Assembly (NCBI RefSeq): GCF_006716565.1
Contig: NZ_VFPG01000001.1
Coordinates: 2,790,001 to 2,854,000, forward strand
Direction of reading: 5' to 3'
DNA length: 64,000 nt
Origin: Nocardia bhagyanarayanae
GTDB lineage: Bacteria; Actinomycetota; Actinomycetes; Mycobacteriales; Mycobacteriaceae
Shown here: piece after piece, positions 18,487 through 27,391 of the stretch
Layout: each line of letters starts with the position of its first letter
Position numbering within the stretch: position 1 is the first letter of the stretch
Notes under the pieces: model-generated
Told to the model about the DNA's origin: nothing
Database searches by the model: none
What the model saw: the letters and a program-made list of their open reading frames with translations, nothing else
Position numbers and translations under genes: made by a program

Positions 18487-18712
18487 CGAACTCCCCTCCC
18501 AGTCTTCGCCGCCGAACGGAGTCCGTCGAAAGCCCGCGCATGGCCGCGGCGAAGGCGGAGGTACGCCATCGAAGGTAACGACGCGCGGCGACACACCGCT
18601 TGTTCCCGGAGTCTGCCCCCCGATCTTGGCGTGTCCGGGCGGATCTGATCTCGCCGCCATGACAACGCAGGGGGATTGGCGCGGGCGAGCGCCCTCGGGT
18701 GACGGTCGCGGG

Positions 18713-19492
18713 TCACATATCGCGGCCGCGCAGCTGCCACCAGCCCGCGCCGGCGATTCCGATCGTCCACAACAGTAGGACGACGAAGGCGGCCGGGGTC
18801 GGGGCGAGGATGTCGCTGTCGGGGAAGGAGCCGACCGCCACGGTGGCGACGGTCGCCGACCCCGGCAGCAGGGTGACCACGCCGCCGAGCCCGATGCCAT
18901 TGGCCACCAACCAGATCAGCGGCTCGATGACGAGCAGCCAGCCGAGGATCAGCGCCACCGCGCCGGTCGACTGGCGCAGCAGCAACCCGAGTCCGGCGCC
19001 GAGCAGCGACCAGCAGACCGCGGCGAGCAGACCGGTGCCCAACACCGTCAGCAATCGGGTGCCGAACTCGAACTTGCCCCGGCCGAACGCCAGCAGGCAG
19101 GCGAACGCGCACACCTCGACAAGCACCGCGACCGCCAGCGTGTACGCGCCGGTGACCAGCAGTTTGGCCGCCGCGAGCCGATCGCGGTCCGCGGTGAACA
19201 GCGAGGTCACCGGCATGGTCCGATAGCGGAACTCACCGCCGGCTCCCGCGGCGCCGAACACGGCGGCGGCCAGGATCGTCGCGGCCAGCGCCAGATACAG
19301 CCCGATGGTCGCGGCGCCGGTGGCCAGCGCGGACTTCGGGTCCGCGGGCCCGGCCATCACCGATGTCACCGTGGCGGCCACCAGCGCGACGGCGGGCAGC
19401 GTCACCCCGAGCGCCAGGCACCAGCGCAGCGTGTAGACCTTGCGGACCTCGGAGTTGACCGGCGGCACGAGGTCCGGTGGCAGAGTGATCAT
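18713..19492 (-). CDS. ABC-2 type transporter permease
   Basis: 259 residues with about six hydrophobic segments (around 25-47, 60-85, 110-135, 143-168, 176-205, 228-250), typical of single ABC-2 permeases. The region FRYRTMPVTSLFTADRDRLAAAKLL is the conserved cytoplasmic loop that couples to the ATPase. Its start overlaps the ATPase stop by 4 bp. The pair is an exporter or a membrane-remodelling system of unknown substrate. The C-terminus reads RGRDM. About 226 bp of AT-unremarkable sequence separates it from the fused ABC exporter downstream. Confidence 0.85.
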   Translation of the reverse strand: MITLPPDLVPPVNSEVRKVYTLRWCLALGVTLPAVALVAATVTSVMAGPADPKSALATGAATIGLYLALAATILAAAVFGAAGAGGEFRYRTMPVTSLFTADRDRLAAAKLLVTGAYTLAVAVLVEVCAFACLLAFGRGKFEFGTRLLTVLGTGLLAAVCWSLLGAGLGLLLRQSTGAVALILGWLLVIEPLIWLVANGIGLGGVVTLLPGSATVATVAVGSFPDSDILAPTPAAFVVLLLWTIGIAGAGWWQLRGRDM

Positions 19493-20439
19493 CGCGGAAT
19501 CCCGTAGGGCGTCGGCTGCGGATGGGGTGCGTGCGCCGCGGGCGGCGGGAACATCGGCGCCGCGGTCTTGCTCGGTTTCGTCAGCGAGGCGAGGACCCGG
19601 TCGGGGTGGATCGGATCCGGGGTGACGCTGTCCAGCCGCACCCCGGCGGCCTTGGCCGCGTCGGTGATCTCGGCCTCGCTCGCCTCGGCCACCGCGAGCC
19701 GCCCGTCCGGGCGGATGACCGCGTCGGTGTAGCCGCGCGCGGCGAGCATCGTGGCCAGCGCCACCGGGGTGGACGCGGCGACCACAAGTCGGTCGGGGTG
19801 ATTGCGGCGCAGTTTCGCGGGAGTGCCCTGGTAGACCACCGCGCCCTCGCTCACCACGATCAGCTGATCGGCCATCGCCACCACCGAGGCGAGGCTCGCG
19901 CTGGACAGCAGCACCGTGCCGCCGCGGCGGGTGTGCCTGCGCAGGAAATCGTGCAGCCAGCCGCGTTCGGCGGGATCGAGTCCCTCGGTGGGCTCGTCCA
20001 GGATCAGCACCGGCGGATCGGTGAGCAACGCGGTGGCCAGTGCCAGCCTGGTCTGCTGACCGATCGACAGCGCGCCCGCCTTGACGCGCGCGGCATCCGT
20101 CATGCCGACCGCCTCGAGCACCGCGTCGACCCGCGCGTCCGGAACTCCGGCCGCGGCCGCGTACACCAGCAGGTGGTCCCGGGCGGCGCGCCCCGGATGC
20201 AGTCCGCGCGGCGCGAGCATCCCGCCCACCGGCGACGCGGTGATCTCCGCGCTACCCGAGGACGGTTCCAGCAGACCGAGCAGGATCCGCAGAATGGTGG
20301 TCTTGCCCGAGCCCGCGGGACCGACCAGCGCCGCGGTGCTCCCCGCGGGAACGCTGAAGCCGACGTCCTCGACGGCCGAACCGAGTTCGTACCGCTTGCT
20401 CAGGCCGCGAACGACCAAAGCCGTTTTGGCTCGGGTCAT
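19489..20439 (-). CDS. ABC transporter ATPase partner of the ABC-2 permease
   Basis: 316 residues: Walker A GPAGSGKT at 40-47, an atypical signature LSIGQQ at 124-129 (usual LSGGQ), Walker B LILDEP at about 145-150 and TEGLD. A C-terminal extension of about 100 residues carries a DUF4162-like region and ends in a Pro/His-rich tail. It overlaps both neighbours by 4 bp (ATGA), so the three genes 18713-21176 form one translationally coupled operon. Works as a dimer with the permease at 18713-19492. Confidence 0.9.
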   Translation of the reverse strand: MTRAKTALVVRGLSKRYELGSAVEDVGFSVPAGSTAALVGPAGSGKTTILRILLGLLEPSSGSAEITASPVGGMLAPRGLHPGRAARDHLLVYAAAAGVPDARVDAVLEAVGMTDAARVKAGALSIGQQTRLALATALLTDPPVLILDEPTEGLDPAERGWLHDFLRRHTRRGGTVLLSSASLASVVAMADQLIVVSEGAVVYQGTPAKLRRNHPDRLVVAASTPVALATMLAARGYTDAVIRPDGRLAVAEASEAEITDAAKAAGVRLDSVTPDPIHPDRVLASLTKPSKTAAPMFPPPAAHAPHPQPTPYGIPR

Positions 20440-21176
20440 TTCGGGTCGGCGGGGAAGTGCGGCGGGGTGGCGTCGAGCGCGGGCAGCGGATCGGCCTCGA
20501 CGACGAGCTGCCGGTCGGCCGGCCAGAAGGCAGGCGCGGGCCCGAAGGCCTTCCGCGCGTTGAGCACCGTGGTCTTGCCGAGCGCGCGGTTGCCGACGCC
20601 GCCGATCACCGCGCCGATGCCCATCGGGATCACCTTGCCCGCCATCAGCGCCATCCGCTTGGTGAGGAACCGGACGATGAACCGCTTCATCAGCGTGTCG
20701 TTCATGCCGGACAGACCCGGTACCCGGTTGGCGAGCAGGGTGCCCCAGTTCTTGGCCGACCGTCCGACCGAACGCTCCACGATCTCCATGCCGGAATCGC
20801 CGAGCACCACCGCGAGCACCAGCGCCCTGCGCTGCTCCTTGGCCTCCGGCGCGACCCCGTGCACCGCGGCGTTCGCCAGCGTGTACAGCGCGGAGGCCTC
20901 CAGGAAGAACGCCGTCTCCGCGGTGATGGTGGCCAGCGAGGCCACCGTGCCGACGCCGGGCATCGCGGCGGTCGCGCCCGCCGCGGTGCCGCTGCCGGTC
21001 ACCGCGAGCAGGTACTGGCGCTCGATCCGGGCGAGGATCTGCGCAGGGGTCTCGTCGGGATGGGCGCGCCTGATCCGATCGATGTACTTCTCGACCGCGG
21101 GCGCCTGCAGCTTCGACCCGTTCTCGAGCAAGGCGACCACGGTCTTCTCGAATCCGCTGTGCCGCATCGGCAACAC
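20436..21176 (-). CDS. conserved hydrophobic protein, EcsC-like, first gene of ABC-2 operon
   Basis: 246 residues. I do not recognise a named function. It has a glycine/alanine-rich hydrophobic hairpin at about 55-105 (TGSGTAAGATAAMPGVG) and another at 172-200 (GKVIPMGIGAVIGGVG), the glycine-zipper style seen in EcsC-family proteins. EcsC is encoded next to an ABC-2 transporter in Bacillus, which fits the position here, 4 bp upstream of the ATPase gene. It may be a membrane-inserted accessory of the transporter. The family is tentative; that it is a real gene is supported by coupling and codon bias. Confidence 0.65.
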   Translation of the reverse strand: MLPMRHSGFEKTVVALLENGSKLQAPAVEKYIDRIRRAHPDETPAQILARIERQYLLAVTGSGTAAGATAAMPGVGTVASLATITAETAFFLEASALYTLANAAVHGVAPEAKEQRRALVLAVVLGDSGMEIVERSVGRSAKNWGTLLANRVPGLSGMNDTLMKRFIVRFLTKRMALMAGKVIPMGIGAVIGGVGNRALGKTTVLNARKAFGPAPAFWPADRQLVVEADPLPALDATPPHFPADPK

Positions 21177-21303
21177 CCCTTAAGTCTCAGCCTTCGCTGC
21201 CAGAACTCTATGGCACCGAACCATCGTCGGCCCAACACGACAACGAACCGGCTCATGGTCCGGGTTCCCGCGCCGCGCCACCCGAAACGACGGCCTCCGC
21301 CGG

Positions 21304-22329
21304 TCAGGCCGGGCCGTGCAGGGCGGGCACCCGCTCCGACAGCGGCGGCGGTGGCGGCGGGGTGCCCTCGCCGAACGGCCTGCCGCCCAGCTCGTCGCGG
21401 CCGTGCGGGGTCAGCCAGTTGCTCAGGTCGGGTCCCTTCGGTACCACCTTGGTCGGGTTGATGTCGGTGTGCACCACGTAGTAGTGGGTCTTGATCTGGG
21501 CGAAGTCGACGGTGTCGCCGAAGCCGGGGGTTTGGTACAGGTCGCGGGCGTAGGCCCACAGCACCGGCATCTCGCTCAGTTTCTGCCGGTTGCACTTGAA
21601 GTGGCCGTGGTAGACGGCGTCGAACCTGACCAGCGTGGTGAACAGCCGCACGTCGGCCTCGGTGATGGTGTCGCCGACCAGGAAGCGTTGTCCGGCAAGG
21701 CGATCCGAGAGCCAGTCCAGCCGGGCGAAGAGCCGGTCGTAGGCCGCGTCGTAGGCGTCCTGGGCGCCGGCGAAGCCGCAGCGGTAGACGCCGTTGTTCA
21801 CATCCCGGAAGACGACGTCGTTGACCTCGTCGATCTCGGCGCGCAGCGACTCGGGGTACAGCTGGGGCGCGCCTTCCCGGTGGAACTTCGTCCATTCGGT
21901 GGAGAAGTCCAGCGTCATCCGGGCGTAGTCGTTGGTGACCACCTGACCGGTCGGGATGTCGACCACCGCGGGGACGGTGATGCCGCGCGGGTAGCCGGGG
22001 AACCGGGCCAGGTAGGCGTCGCGCAGTCGCGGGATGCCGAGCACCAGGTCGACGCCGCCGGGATCGAGGTCGAAGGTCCAGCTCAGCTTGTCGTGGGTGG
22101 GGCCGCACAGGCCCAGCGAGAGCACGTCCTCCAGGCCCAGCAGCCTGCGCACGATGAGCGTGCGATTGGCCCACGGGCACGCGCGCGCCGCGACCAGCCG
22201 ATACCGCCCCGGCTCCACCGGATAACCGTCGCGTCCGTCGGCCGTGATGCGGGTGGTGATGTAGTTGGTGTCCCGCTTGAACTCACCCGGTTCGACGTAC
22301 GAACCGCTTTCGGATGCCGCCTTGGTCAC
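21304..22329 (-). CDS. glutathionyl-hydroquinone reductase-like (ECM4/YqjG-type GST)
   Basis: 341 residues from GTG 22329. An ATG at 22368 would overlap the start of the opposite gene and adds residues unlike the family. The thioredoxin-like domain has the active Cys51 in ACPWANR, and the C-terminal alpha-helical domain has the conserved RFLVGDTITEADVRLFTTLVRFD. Family enzymes remove glutathione from glutathionyl-hydroquinones. Mycolic-acid actinomycetes make mycothiol rather than glutathione, so the thiol partner here is probably mycothiol or none (inference). A Pro-rich tail (PPPPPP) precedes the stop. Start codons of this and the divergent enoyl-CoA hydratase are only 38 bp apart, so promoters overlap. 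Confidence 0.85.
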   Translation of the reverse strand: MTKAASESGSYVEPGEFKRDTNYITTRITADGRDGYPVEPGRYRLVAARACPWANRTLIVRRLLGLEDVLSLGLCGPTHDKLSWTFDLDPGGVDLVLGIPRLRDAYLARFPGYPRGITVPAVVDIPTGQVVTNDYARMTLDFSTEWTKFHREGAPQLYPESLRAEIDEVNDVVFRDVNNGVYRCGFAGAQDAYDAAYDRLFARLDWLSDRLAGQRFLVGDTITEADVRLFTTLVRFDAVYHGHFKCNRQKLSEMPVLWAYARDLYQTPGFGDTVDFAQIKTHYYVVHTDINPTKVVPKGPDLSNWLTPHGRDELGGRPFGEGTPPPPPPLSERVPALHGPA

Positions 22330-22367
22330 ACGATCAGTCTGGCAGATGGAGGTTCTAGGCTGGCGCA

Positions 22368-23162
22368 ATGAGCGAAACCAAGGCCACTCGGCTGGAACGG
22401 GAAATCACCGACGGCGGCGCGGAGGTCGCCGTCCTGACGCTGGCCAATCCGCCGCTGAACCTCTTCGATCGGGCGATGCTGGACGCGCTGGTGCAGGACA
22501 TCGCCGAGCTGAGCGCCAACCCGCCGCGCGCGTTGTTGCTGCGCGCGGAGGGCAAGGTGGTCTCCGGCGGCGTCGACGTGCACGTCTTCGACGGCCTGAC
22601 CACCGAGCAGGGCGCGGAGCTGTGGCGTTCGCTGTTCGCGCAGATCATCCATCCGCTGGAGGCGCTGCCCTGTCCGGTGCTCTTCGCCGCGCACGGCCTG
22701 ACCCTGACCGCCGCCTTCGAGATCGCGCTGGCCTGCGACATCATCCTGGCCGCGCCGAAGGCGAAGTTCGGTCTGGTGGAGACGGTGGTCGGCCTGACCC
22801 CGTCGATGGGCGGTCCGCAGCGGCTCGCCGAGCGCGCCGGATCGGGCCGCGCGCGGGAATTCGTGATGACCGGCGATCTCTACGACGCGGCGACCATGGC
22901 CGAGTGGGGCGTGGTCAACGGCGTGCACGAGGACGTGGACGGCGCGGCGCGGGAACTCGCGCACCGGCTGGCGCAGGGCCCCACCAAGGCACACGCGGCG
23001 ACCAAGCGGATCGTCGAGGCCTGGCGCTCCGGCGGTGTCGCGCACGCCGATTCGGTGACCCCCGAGGTGTCCGGCGAACTCTTCGCGACCGACGATCTGC
23101 GCGGCGCGGTGCGCAGCTTCCTCGAGGTCGGACCGGGCAAGGCGACGTACACGGGCCGGTGA
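22368..23162 (+). CDS. enoyl-CoA hydratase/isomerase family protein
   Basis: 264 residues, crotonase fold. The region GLTLTAAFEIALACDIILA and the following FGLVETVVGLTPSMGG contain the two acidic positions expected for hydratases, but the oxyanion-hole segment that is usually GGGxEL reads TAAFEI, so catalysis may differ. It could hydrate enoyl-CoA or act as a paralogous isomerase. ATG 22368 overlaps the promoter of the divergent GST gene. It is followed after 97 bp by the adenylate-forming protein on the same strand. Confidence 0.85.
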   Translation: MSETKATRLEREITDGGAEVAVLTLANPPLNLFDRAMLDALVQDIAELSANPPRALLLRAEGKVVSGGVDVHVFDGLTTEQGAELWRSLFAQIIHPLEALPCPVLFAAHGLTLTAAFEIALACDIILAAPKAKFGLVETVVGLTPSMGGPQRLAERAGSGRAREFVMTGDLYDAATMAEWGVVNGVHEDVDGAARELAHRLAQGPTKAHAATKRIVEAWRSGGVAHADSVTPEVSGELFATDDLRGAVRSFLEVGPGKATYTGR

Positions 23163-23259
23163 CGGCGGGGACACGGTAATTCGACTATTCCCGCGAAATT
23201 GTGATCCGCGTCATATAGTCGCAGGTGCCTGGCAGCTAGAGGCATCGCGCGGAGGACAA

Positions 23260-24483
23260 ATGTCGCAGCTCTTGGTCGAATACCCCCTGACTCACTCGCC
23301 CGCGTGTGGAAACCCGCTGGCCCGCGGCGCGGACGGTGTGCTGCGCTACGGCAATCTCACCCCGGCGCTCACCGAGCTGCTCGACCTGCAGGTGCACGCC
23401 TTCGCGGCGCGCGAGGCGGTCGTCGAGCTCGGTGGGACACGGCTCACCTACCGGGAGCTGTGGCACTCGGCCTCGCGCATCGCGGGCGGCCTGCAGGAAC
23501 ACGGCGTCGGCTACGGCGACCGGGTCGCCATCCACATGCCCGCAGGCGCGCGCTGGGTGCAGGCGTTCCTCGGCGCGCTGCTCAGCGGCGCGGTGCCGGT
23601 GCTGGTGCACGACGGGCTTCCGGCGAAGGTGGCCGAGCAGGTGATCGCCGACAGCAAGGCGGATTTCGTGCTCGGTCACGGCGCCCGCGGCGGTGAGGTG
23701 GAGCTACCCGACGGCGCCGCGTTCATCGACGACGGCGCGGCGCTCAACGATCTGGCGCTGCTCTGCTACACCAGCGGCACCCGCAAGGGCGTCGAGCTGA
23801 CCAACGAGAACCTGCTCTCGGCGGTCCGCTCGGTGGTCGCCGCGCTGGACCTGCCCACCGACGGTGTGCGCAATCTGGTGCTGCCGCCGCTGGCGCACGC
23901 CAGCGGATGCGTCGACCAGCTGCTGCCCACCTTCGCGGTCGGCGGCACCGTGGTGCTCGCCGCGGAGGGCCGCGGTCTCGCGGAAGCCATTGTGGCCGAA
24001 CGGATCGACATGGTCTCGGGCACGCCGCGCATCTTCGCGGGCCTGCTGCCCGAGCTGGCCGCGCTGCGCGCCGACGGCGTGCCCACCGAGGGCATCAGCC
24101 GGGTCAGCAGCGCCGGGCATCGCGCCGAACGGACCGCGGGCGGCTTGGCTGCCGCGCTGCGCGACGCGTTTCCCTCGGCCCGGCATTGGTCGGTGTGGGG
24201 CGCCACCGAGACGAGCGGCATCGGCCTCGCCGTGGACGACACCGAGACGCCCGCCGACGCGGGCCGCGTCCTCGGATTCCCGTTCGGCGGCACGGAATTG
24301 GCGCTGTGGGGTCCGCGGGCCGGGGCCGGGCAGGGCGAACTGCTCTGTCGCGGACCGAACGTCACCCGGCGGTACTGGAACGACCCGGAGACCACCGCGC
24401 ACCGGTTCACCGGCAGCTGGTTCCACACCGGCGATCAAGTGTCGATCGACGCGCAGGGCCTGGTCCGGCGCGAAATCGCCTGA
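23260..24483 (+). CDS. truncated adenylate-forming (AMP-binding) protein with shortened P-loop
   Basis: 407 residues; normal acyl-CoA ligases are 500-600. ATG 23260 has GGAGGA 6-11 nt upstream. The N-domain is recognisable (LTYRELW, GDRVAIHMPAG, ADFVLGH), but the P-loop, normally YTSGTTGxPKG, reads YTSGTRKG (170-177), three residues short. Later motifs persist: WGATETSG, GELLCRGPNV, and WFHTGD, after which it stops at LVRREIA. The mobile C-terminal domain with the catalytic lysine is absent, and I see no continuation in other frames. It may bind acyl-AMP without ligating, or act with a partner, or be decaying. Codon use looks like an expressed gene. Confidence 0.8.
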   Translation: MSQLLVEYPLTHSPACGNPLARGADGVLRYGNLTPALTELLDLQVHAFAAREAVVELGGTRLTYRELWHSASRIAGGLQEHGVGYGDRVAIHMPAGARWVQAFLGALLSGAVPVLVHDGLPAKVAEQVIADSKADFVLGHGARGGEVELPDGAAFIDDGAALNDLALLCYTSGTRKGVELTNENLLSAVRSVVAALDLPTDGVRNLVLPPLAHASGCVDQLLPTFAVGGTVVLAAEGRGLAEAIVAERIDMVSGTPRIFAGLLPELAALRADGVPTEGISRVSSAGHRAERTAGGLAAALRDAFPSARHWSVWGATETSGIGLAVDDTETPADAGRVLGFPFGGTELALWGPRAGAGQGELLCRGPNVTRRYWNDPETTAHRFTGSWFHTGDQVSIDAQGLVRREIA

Positions 24484-24512
24484 CCTGTGGCCTGTTTCGA
24501 CTCCGAACGGAG

Positions 24513-25259
24513 CTATTCCAGCATCCGGTCGCGCAACCGCCCGCGCAGCTCGGGCGTCAGCCCGACGACGTCGAGGTAGCGGTCGAAGTCCCCGTGCAGT
24601 TGCCGTACCGATTCCAGCGCCATGCCGAGGTACTCCTCGCGCACACCGAGCAGATCTTCGGAGAAGCTCGCGCCCGGCGGCAGGGTGGGCTCGATCAACG
24701 CGCGCAGCGGTTCGACCGCCTGATTGCTGAGCAGGTAGTCGGCGAACACGTCCTCCTCGACGACGTCCACCGCGCGCAGCAGCGTCGCCACCGCCCAGCC
24801 GGTGCGGTCCTTGCCCGCCGCGCAGTGCACCAGCACCGCGCCGTCGCCGCGCACGATCGACTCCGCGATCGAGATGATCGCGGAGTTCGCCTCCGGCAGC
24901 GCGGGGAACTCGCGGTAGACCTCGAGCATGTGGTCGAACGCGGAGCCGGTGCGCGACTCGTGCGGCGGCGCCTCGCCCATTCGCGAGTCGAAGGGCGTCA
25001 CGCTGCGCCGCACGCCGTCGGGCAGGTTGTCGTGGCCCATGTGGTCGATCTCCCGCACACCGCGCAGGTCGAAGACCTCGCTGACGCCGAGTTCGCGCAG
25101 CGTGCGGTGGCCGTCCGCGTCGAGGCCGCTCAGCTGCGCCGAACGCAGCAGCACGCCGCGGCGCAGCTTGGCGCCGCCGACCGTGCGCAGGCCGCCGGTG
25201 TCGCGGAAGTTGAACGTGCCGGAGAGGAAGAACTGATCGGCGGGAGGCGGGAGAGTCAC
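24513..25259 (-). CDS. ptpB: tyrosine/lipid phosphatase, PtpB-like
   Basis: 248 residues of the DSP-related PtpB family. It opens with FNFRDTGGLRT, as in M. tuberculosis PtpB, and the P-loop reads HCAAGKDRTG, with nucleophile Cys146, Asp151 and Arg152. The GKDR signature marks triple-specificity phosphatases that act on pSer/Thr, pTyr and phosphoinositides. No classical signal peptide, as for secreted mycobacterial PtpB. It runs convergently with the truncated AMP-binding gene (30 bp apart). Whether it is secreted to a host is unknown; it might equally counter the kinases at 58441-64000 (speculative). Confidence 0.88.
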   Translation of the reverse strand: MTLPPPADQFFLSGTFNFRDTGGLRTVGGAKLRRGVLLRSAQLSGLDADGHRTLRELGVSEVFDLRGVREIDHMGHDNLPDGVRRSVTPFDSRMGEAPPHESRTGSAFDHMLEVYREFPALPEANSAIISIAESIVRGDGAVLVHCAAGKDRTGWAVATLLRAVDVVEEDVFADYLLSNQAVEPLRALIEPTLPPGASFSEDLLGVREEYLGMALESVRQLHGDFDRYLDVVGLTPELRGRLRDRMLE

Positions 25260-25666
25260 CGATCCAGGCTATCGGCCGTGCGCATCGCGGCGGTGTCGTT
25301 CCCGGATCGAACGCCGAACAGCCGGTGAACCGGTTACACGGCGCTATTGTGCGCTTCACCACAGTGTGGGCGGCGTGGTACCGCTGACCGTAAGGTGGAA
25401 CATTGTGTGTCTTCCGGCCGCGAGGGTCCGGGAGTCGCCCAGGAACGCCGATTCGTGGGGCACTGCAGCGTTGCAGAGACATTCCGTTTGGGTAACAAAA
25501 CATTCTTCCGGTCTGGAATACCCGCTGAACCCGTTCTCAAACCCCGAAAACCCTCTACCATTGATGAACGTTGGACCGGGCAGCCTGGGGATTTCTGGCA
25601 GCTCGCCCACGTTCAGCGAGTCGCGCCAATGGAGGTGCGCGAGTTCTTTCGCCGAGGGAGTCGTCG
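25260..25666. other. 407-bp intergenic region between ptpB and the TetR-like gene
   Basis: No credible gene. The middle (about 25380-25560) is AT-richer than the surroundings and includes GGTAACAAAACATTC, which may belong to promoters for ptpB (leftward) and the gene at 25667 (rightward). Short open frames cross it but lack codon bias. No repeat or hairpin of note. Confidence 0.5.
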
Positions 25667-26146
25667 TTGAGCGCACGTGGAGAAATAGTGGAGAGTCGGT
25701 TGCGGCCGACGATCTGCGAGGCCGTGGAGAAGGCGGCCGCCTCGCTCGATATCACCGGAGTGCGGGCACTGCGGGTGCTGTTGCATGCCGGTGTCACCGC
25801 GTACTGGCCGCTGGTCAAGGCCGCGCCGACCAAGCAGATCCGCGCCTACGAGGCGACCGTGCAGACGCTGCGCGAGCGCTGGGAGGTGCGGTCCGAATCC
25901 ATGCCCGACCCCGTCGCGGCGGCTATGTTCCGCGAGATGGACGCCGAGGTCGGCAACTTCCTGCAGCTCTGCGCCGATCGCTCCGGCACCCAGTGGCTGG
26001 AGCCGGTGGACGACATCGCCACCTACGTGGTGTCGGTCCTGCAGGGGGCGGTGTTGCGCTGGCTGGCCGACTGCAACGACGAGACCACGCTCGTGGTTTC
26101 GGACGATCTGGTGAGCGGCTTGACCACCCGGGCAGCCGAAGTCTGA
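25667..26146 (+). CDS. TetR-like C-terminal (ligand-binding) domain protein without HTH
   Basis: 159 residues from TTG 25667, preceded by GGGAG at 6 nt; a GTG a few codons on is an alternative. The body (RALRVLLHAGVTAYW, AVGNFLQLCADRSG-type helices, DDIATYVVSVLQGAVLRWL, ending DDLVSGLTTRAAE) reads like the C-terminal half of a TetR regulator. The usual N-terminal DNA-binding triple helix is absent, and I found none in the two other frames upstream. It could be a ligand sensor, a dimerising anti-regulator, or a remnant. It precedes the PLP deaminase/aldolase by 48 bp. Confidence 0.65.
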   Translation: MSARGEIVESRLRPTICEAVEKAAASLDITGVRALRVLLHAGVTAYWPLVKAAPTKQIRAYEATVQTLRERWEVRSESMPDPVAAAMFREMDAEVGNFLQLCADRSGTQWLEPVDDIATYVVSVLQGAVLRWLADCNDETTLVVSDDLVSGLTTRAAEV

Positions 26147-26194
26147 GCCGCCCAATACTGGACGTTTGACCAGTTTGGTGGTTGAGTTGTTCTG

Positions 26195-27373
26195 GTGAGC
26201 GAGACATCGCCGATCGCCGGACTGCACGCCGCCACCGCCGACCTCGACCCCCCGCTGGCCGCGCTCGATCTGACCGCGCTGCGCGCCAACGCCGCCGACC
26301 TGGTCCGCCGCGCGAACGGCGTCCCGATCCGTGTCGCCAGCAAGTCCGTGCGCTGCCGCGCCGTCCTGGAAGCCGTGCTCGGCGGTGATCTGACCGCGGC
26401 CGACGGCTTCGCGGGCATCATGTCCTACTCCCTGCGCGAGGCGCTCTGGCTGGCCGGTCTCGGCGCCCGCGACATCCTGCTCGGCTACCCGACCGTGGAC
26501 CGCGCGGCTCTCGCCGAACTCGCCGCCGACGACACCCTGCTCGGCGCGATCACCCTCATGATCGACGACGTCGAGCAGCTCGAGCTGATCCGCGCGGCCG
26601 TCGGCACCGACCGGGTGCGGCCCCGCGTCTGCTTGGACGTGGACGCCTCGTTGCGGATCGGACCGCTGCACCTCGGCGTGCGCCGCTCGCCGATCCGCAC
26701 CCCCGAACAGGCCGCCGCGCTGGCGCGCGCCGCGCTCGACCGCGGCTTCGACGTGGTCGGCGTGATGACCTACGAGGCGCAGATCGCCGGACTGCCCGAC
26801 AGCAATGTCGCGGTGCGGCTGGTCAAGCGGGCCTCGGCCGCCGAGATCGCCAAGCGCCGGGCGCGGGTGCTGGATGCGGTGCGTTCGGTGGTCGGGAAGC
26901 TGGAGATCGTCAACAGCGGCGGCACCGGCTCGATCGAGGTCAGCATCGCCGATCCGGATGTCACCGAGGTGACCGCCGGTTCGGGTCTCTACGTGCCGAC
27001 GCTGTTCGATCACTACCGCGCTTTCACCCCGCGACCCGCGCTGTTCTTCGCCACCCCCGTGCTGCGCAAACCGACGCCGTCCATCGCGACGGTGTTCGCG
27101 GGCGGCTACATCGCCTCCGGTCCGACCGGCGCGTCGCGGGTGCCTAAACCGGTATGGCCCAGTGGCTTACGCCTCATCGGTACCGAGGGCGCCGGTGAGG
27201 TGCAGACTCCGCTGACGGCCGCGTCCGAACTGCGCGTCGGCGACCGGGTGTGGTTCCGCCACGCCAAGGCCGGTGAACTGTGCGAGCGGTTCGATCGAGT
27301 GCACCTCGTCGAGGCGGACGGCAGCCGCAGCACCGTGCCCACCTACCGAGGTGAGGGCAAGAACTTCGGCTGA
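26195..27373 (+). CDS. PLP-dependent amino-acid deaminase/aldolase (alanine-racemase-fold)
   Basis: 392 residues from GTG 26195. N-terminal alanine-racemase-like barrel with the PLP lysine Lys50 in RVASKSVRC, the glycine-rich phosphate segment (VNSGGTGSIE), and a C-terminal beta domain with GEVQTPL and a histidine (FRHAKAGELC) expected in D-threonine-aldolase/D-serine-deaminase relatives. Members deaminate or split beta-hydroxy-D-amino acids. Convergent with the large helicase gene (18 bp between stops), upstream of which no partner enzyme is seen. The exact substrate cannot be told. Confidence 0.85.
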   Translation: MSETSPIAGLHAATADLDPPLAALDLTALRANAADLVRRANGVPIRVASKSVRCRAVLEAVLGGDLTAADGFAGIMSYSLREALWLAGLGARDILLGYPTVDRAALAELAADDTLLGAITLMIDDVEQLELIRAAVGTDRVRPRVCLDVDASLRIGPLHLGVRRSPIRTPEQAAALARAALDRGFDVVGVMTYEAQIAGLPDSNVAVRLVKRASAAEIAKRRARVLDAVRSVVGKLEIVNSGGTGSIEVSIADPDVTEVTAGSGLYVPTLFDHYRAFTPRPALFFATPVLRKPTPSIATVFAGGYIASGPTGASRVPKPVWPSGLRLIGTEGAGEVQTPLTAASELRVGDRVWFRHAKAGELCERFDRVHLVEADGSRSTVPTYRGEGKNFG

Positions 27374-27391
27374 TCCGAGATCCGGCCCGGC

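Noticed and set aside
18487..18900. 138-residue N-terminal extension of the fused ABC exporter
   Set aside because: Pro/Ser/Arg-rich, overlaps the neighbouring permease gene, and a strong Shine-Dalgarno directly precedes ATG 18486.
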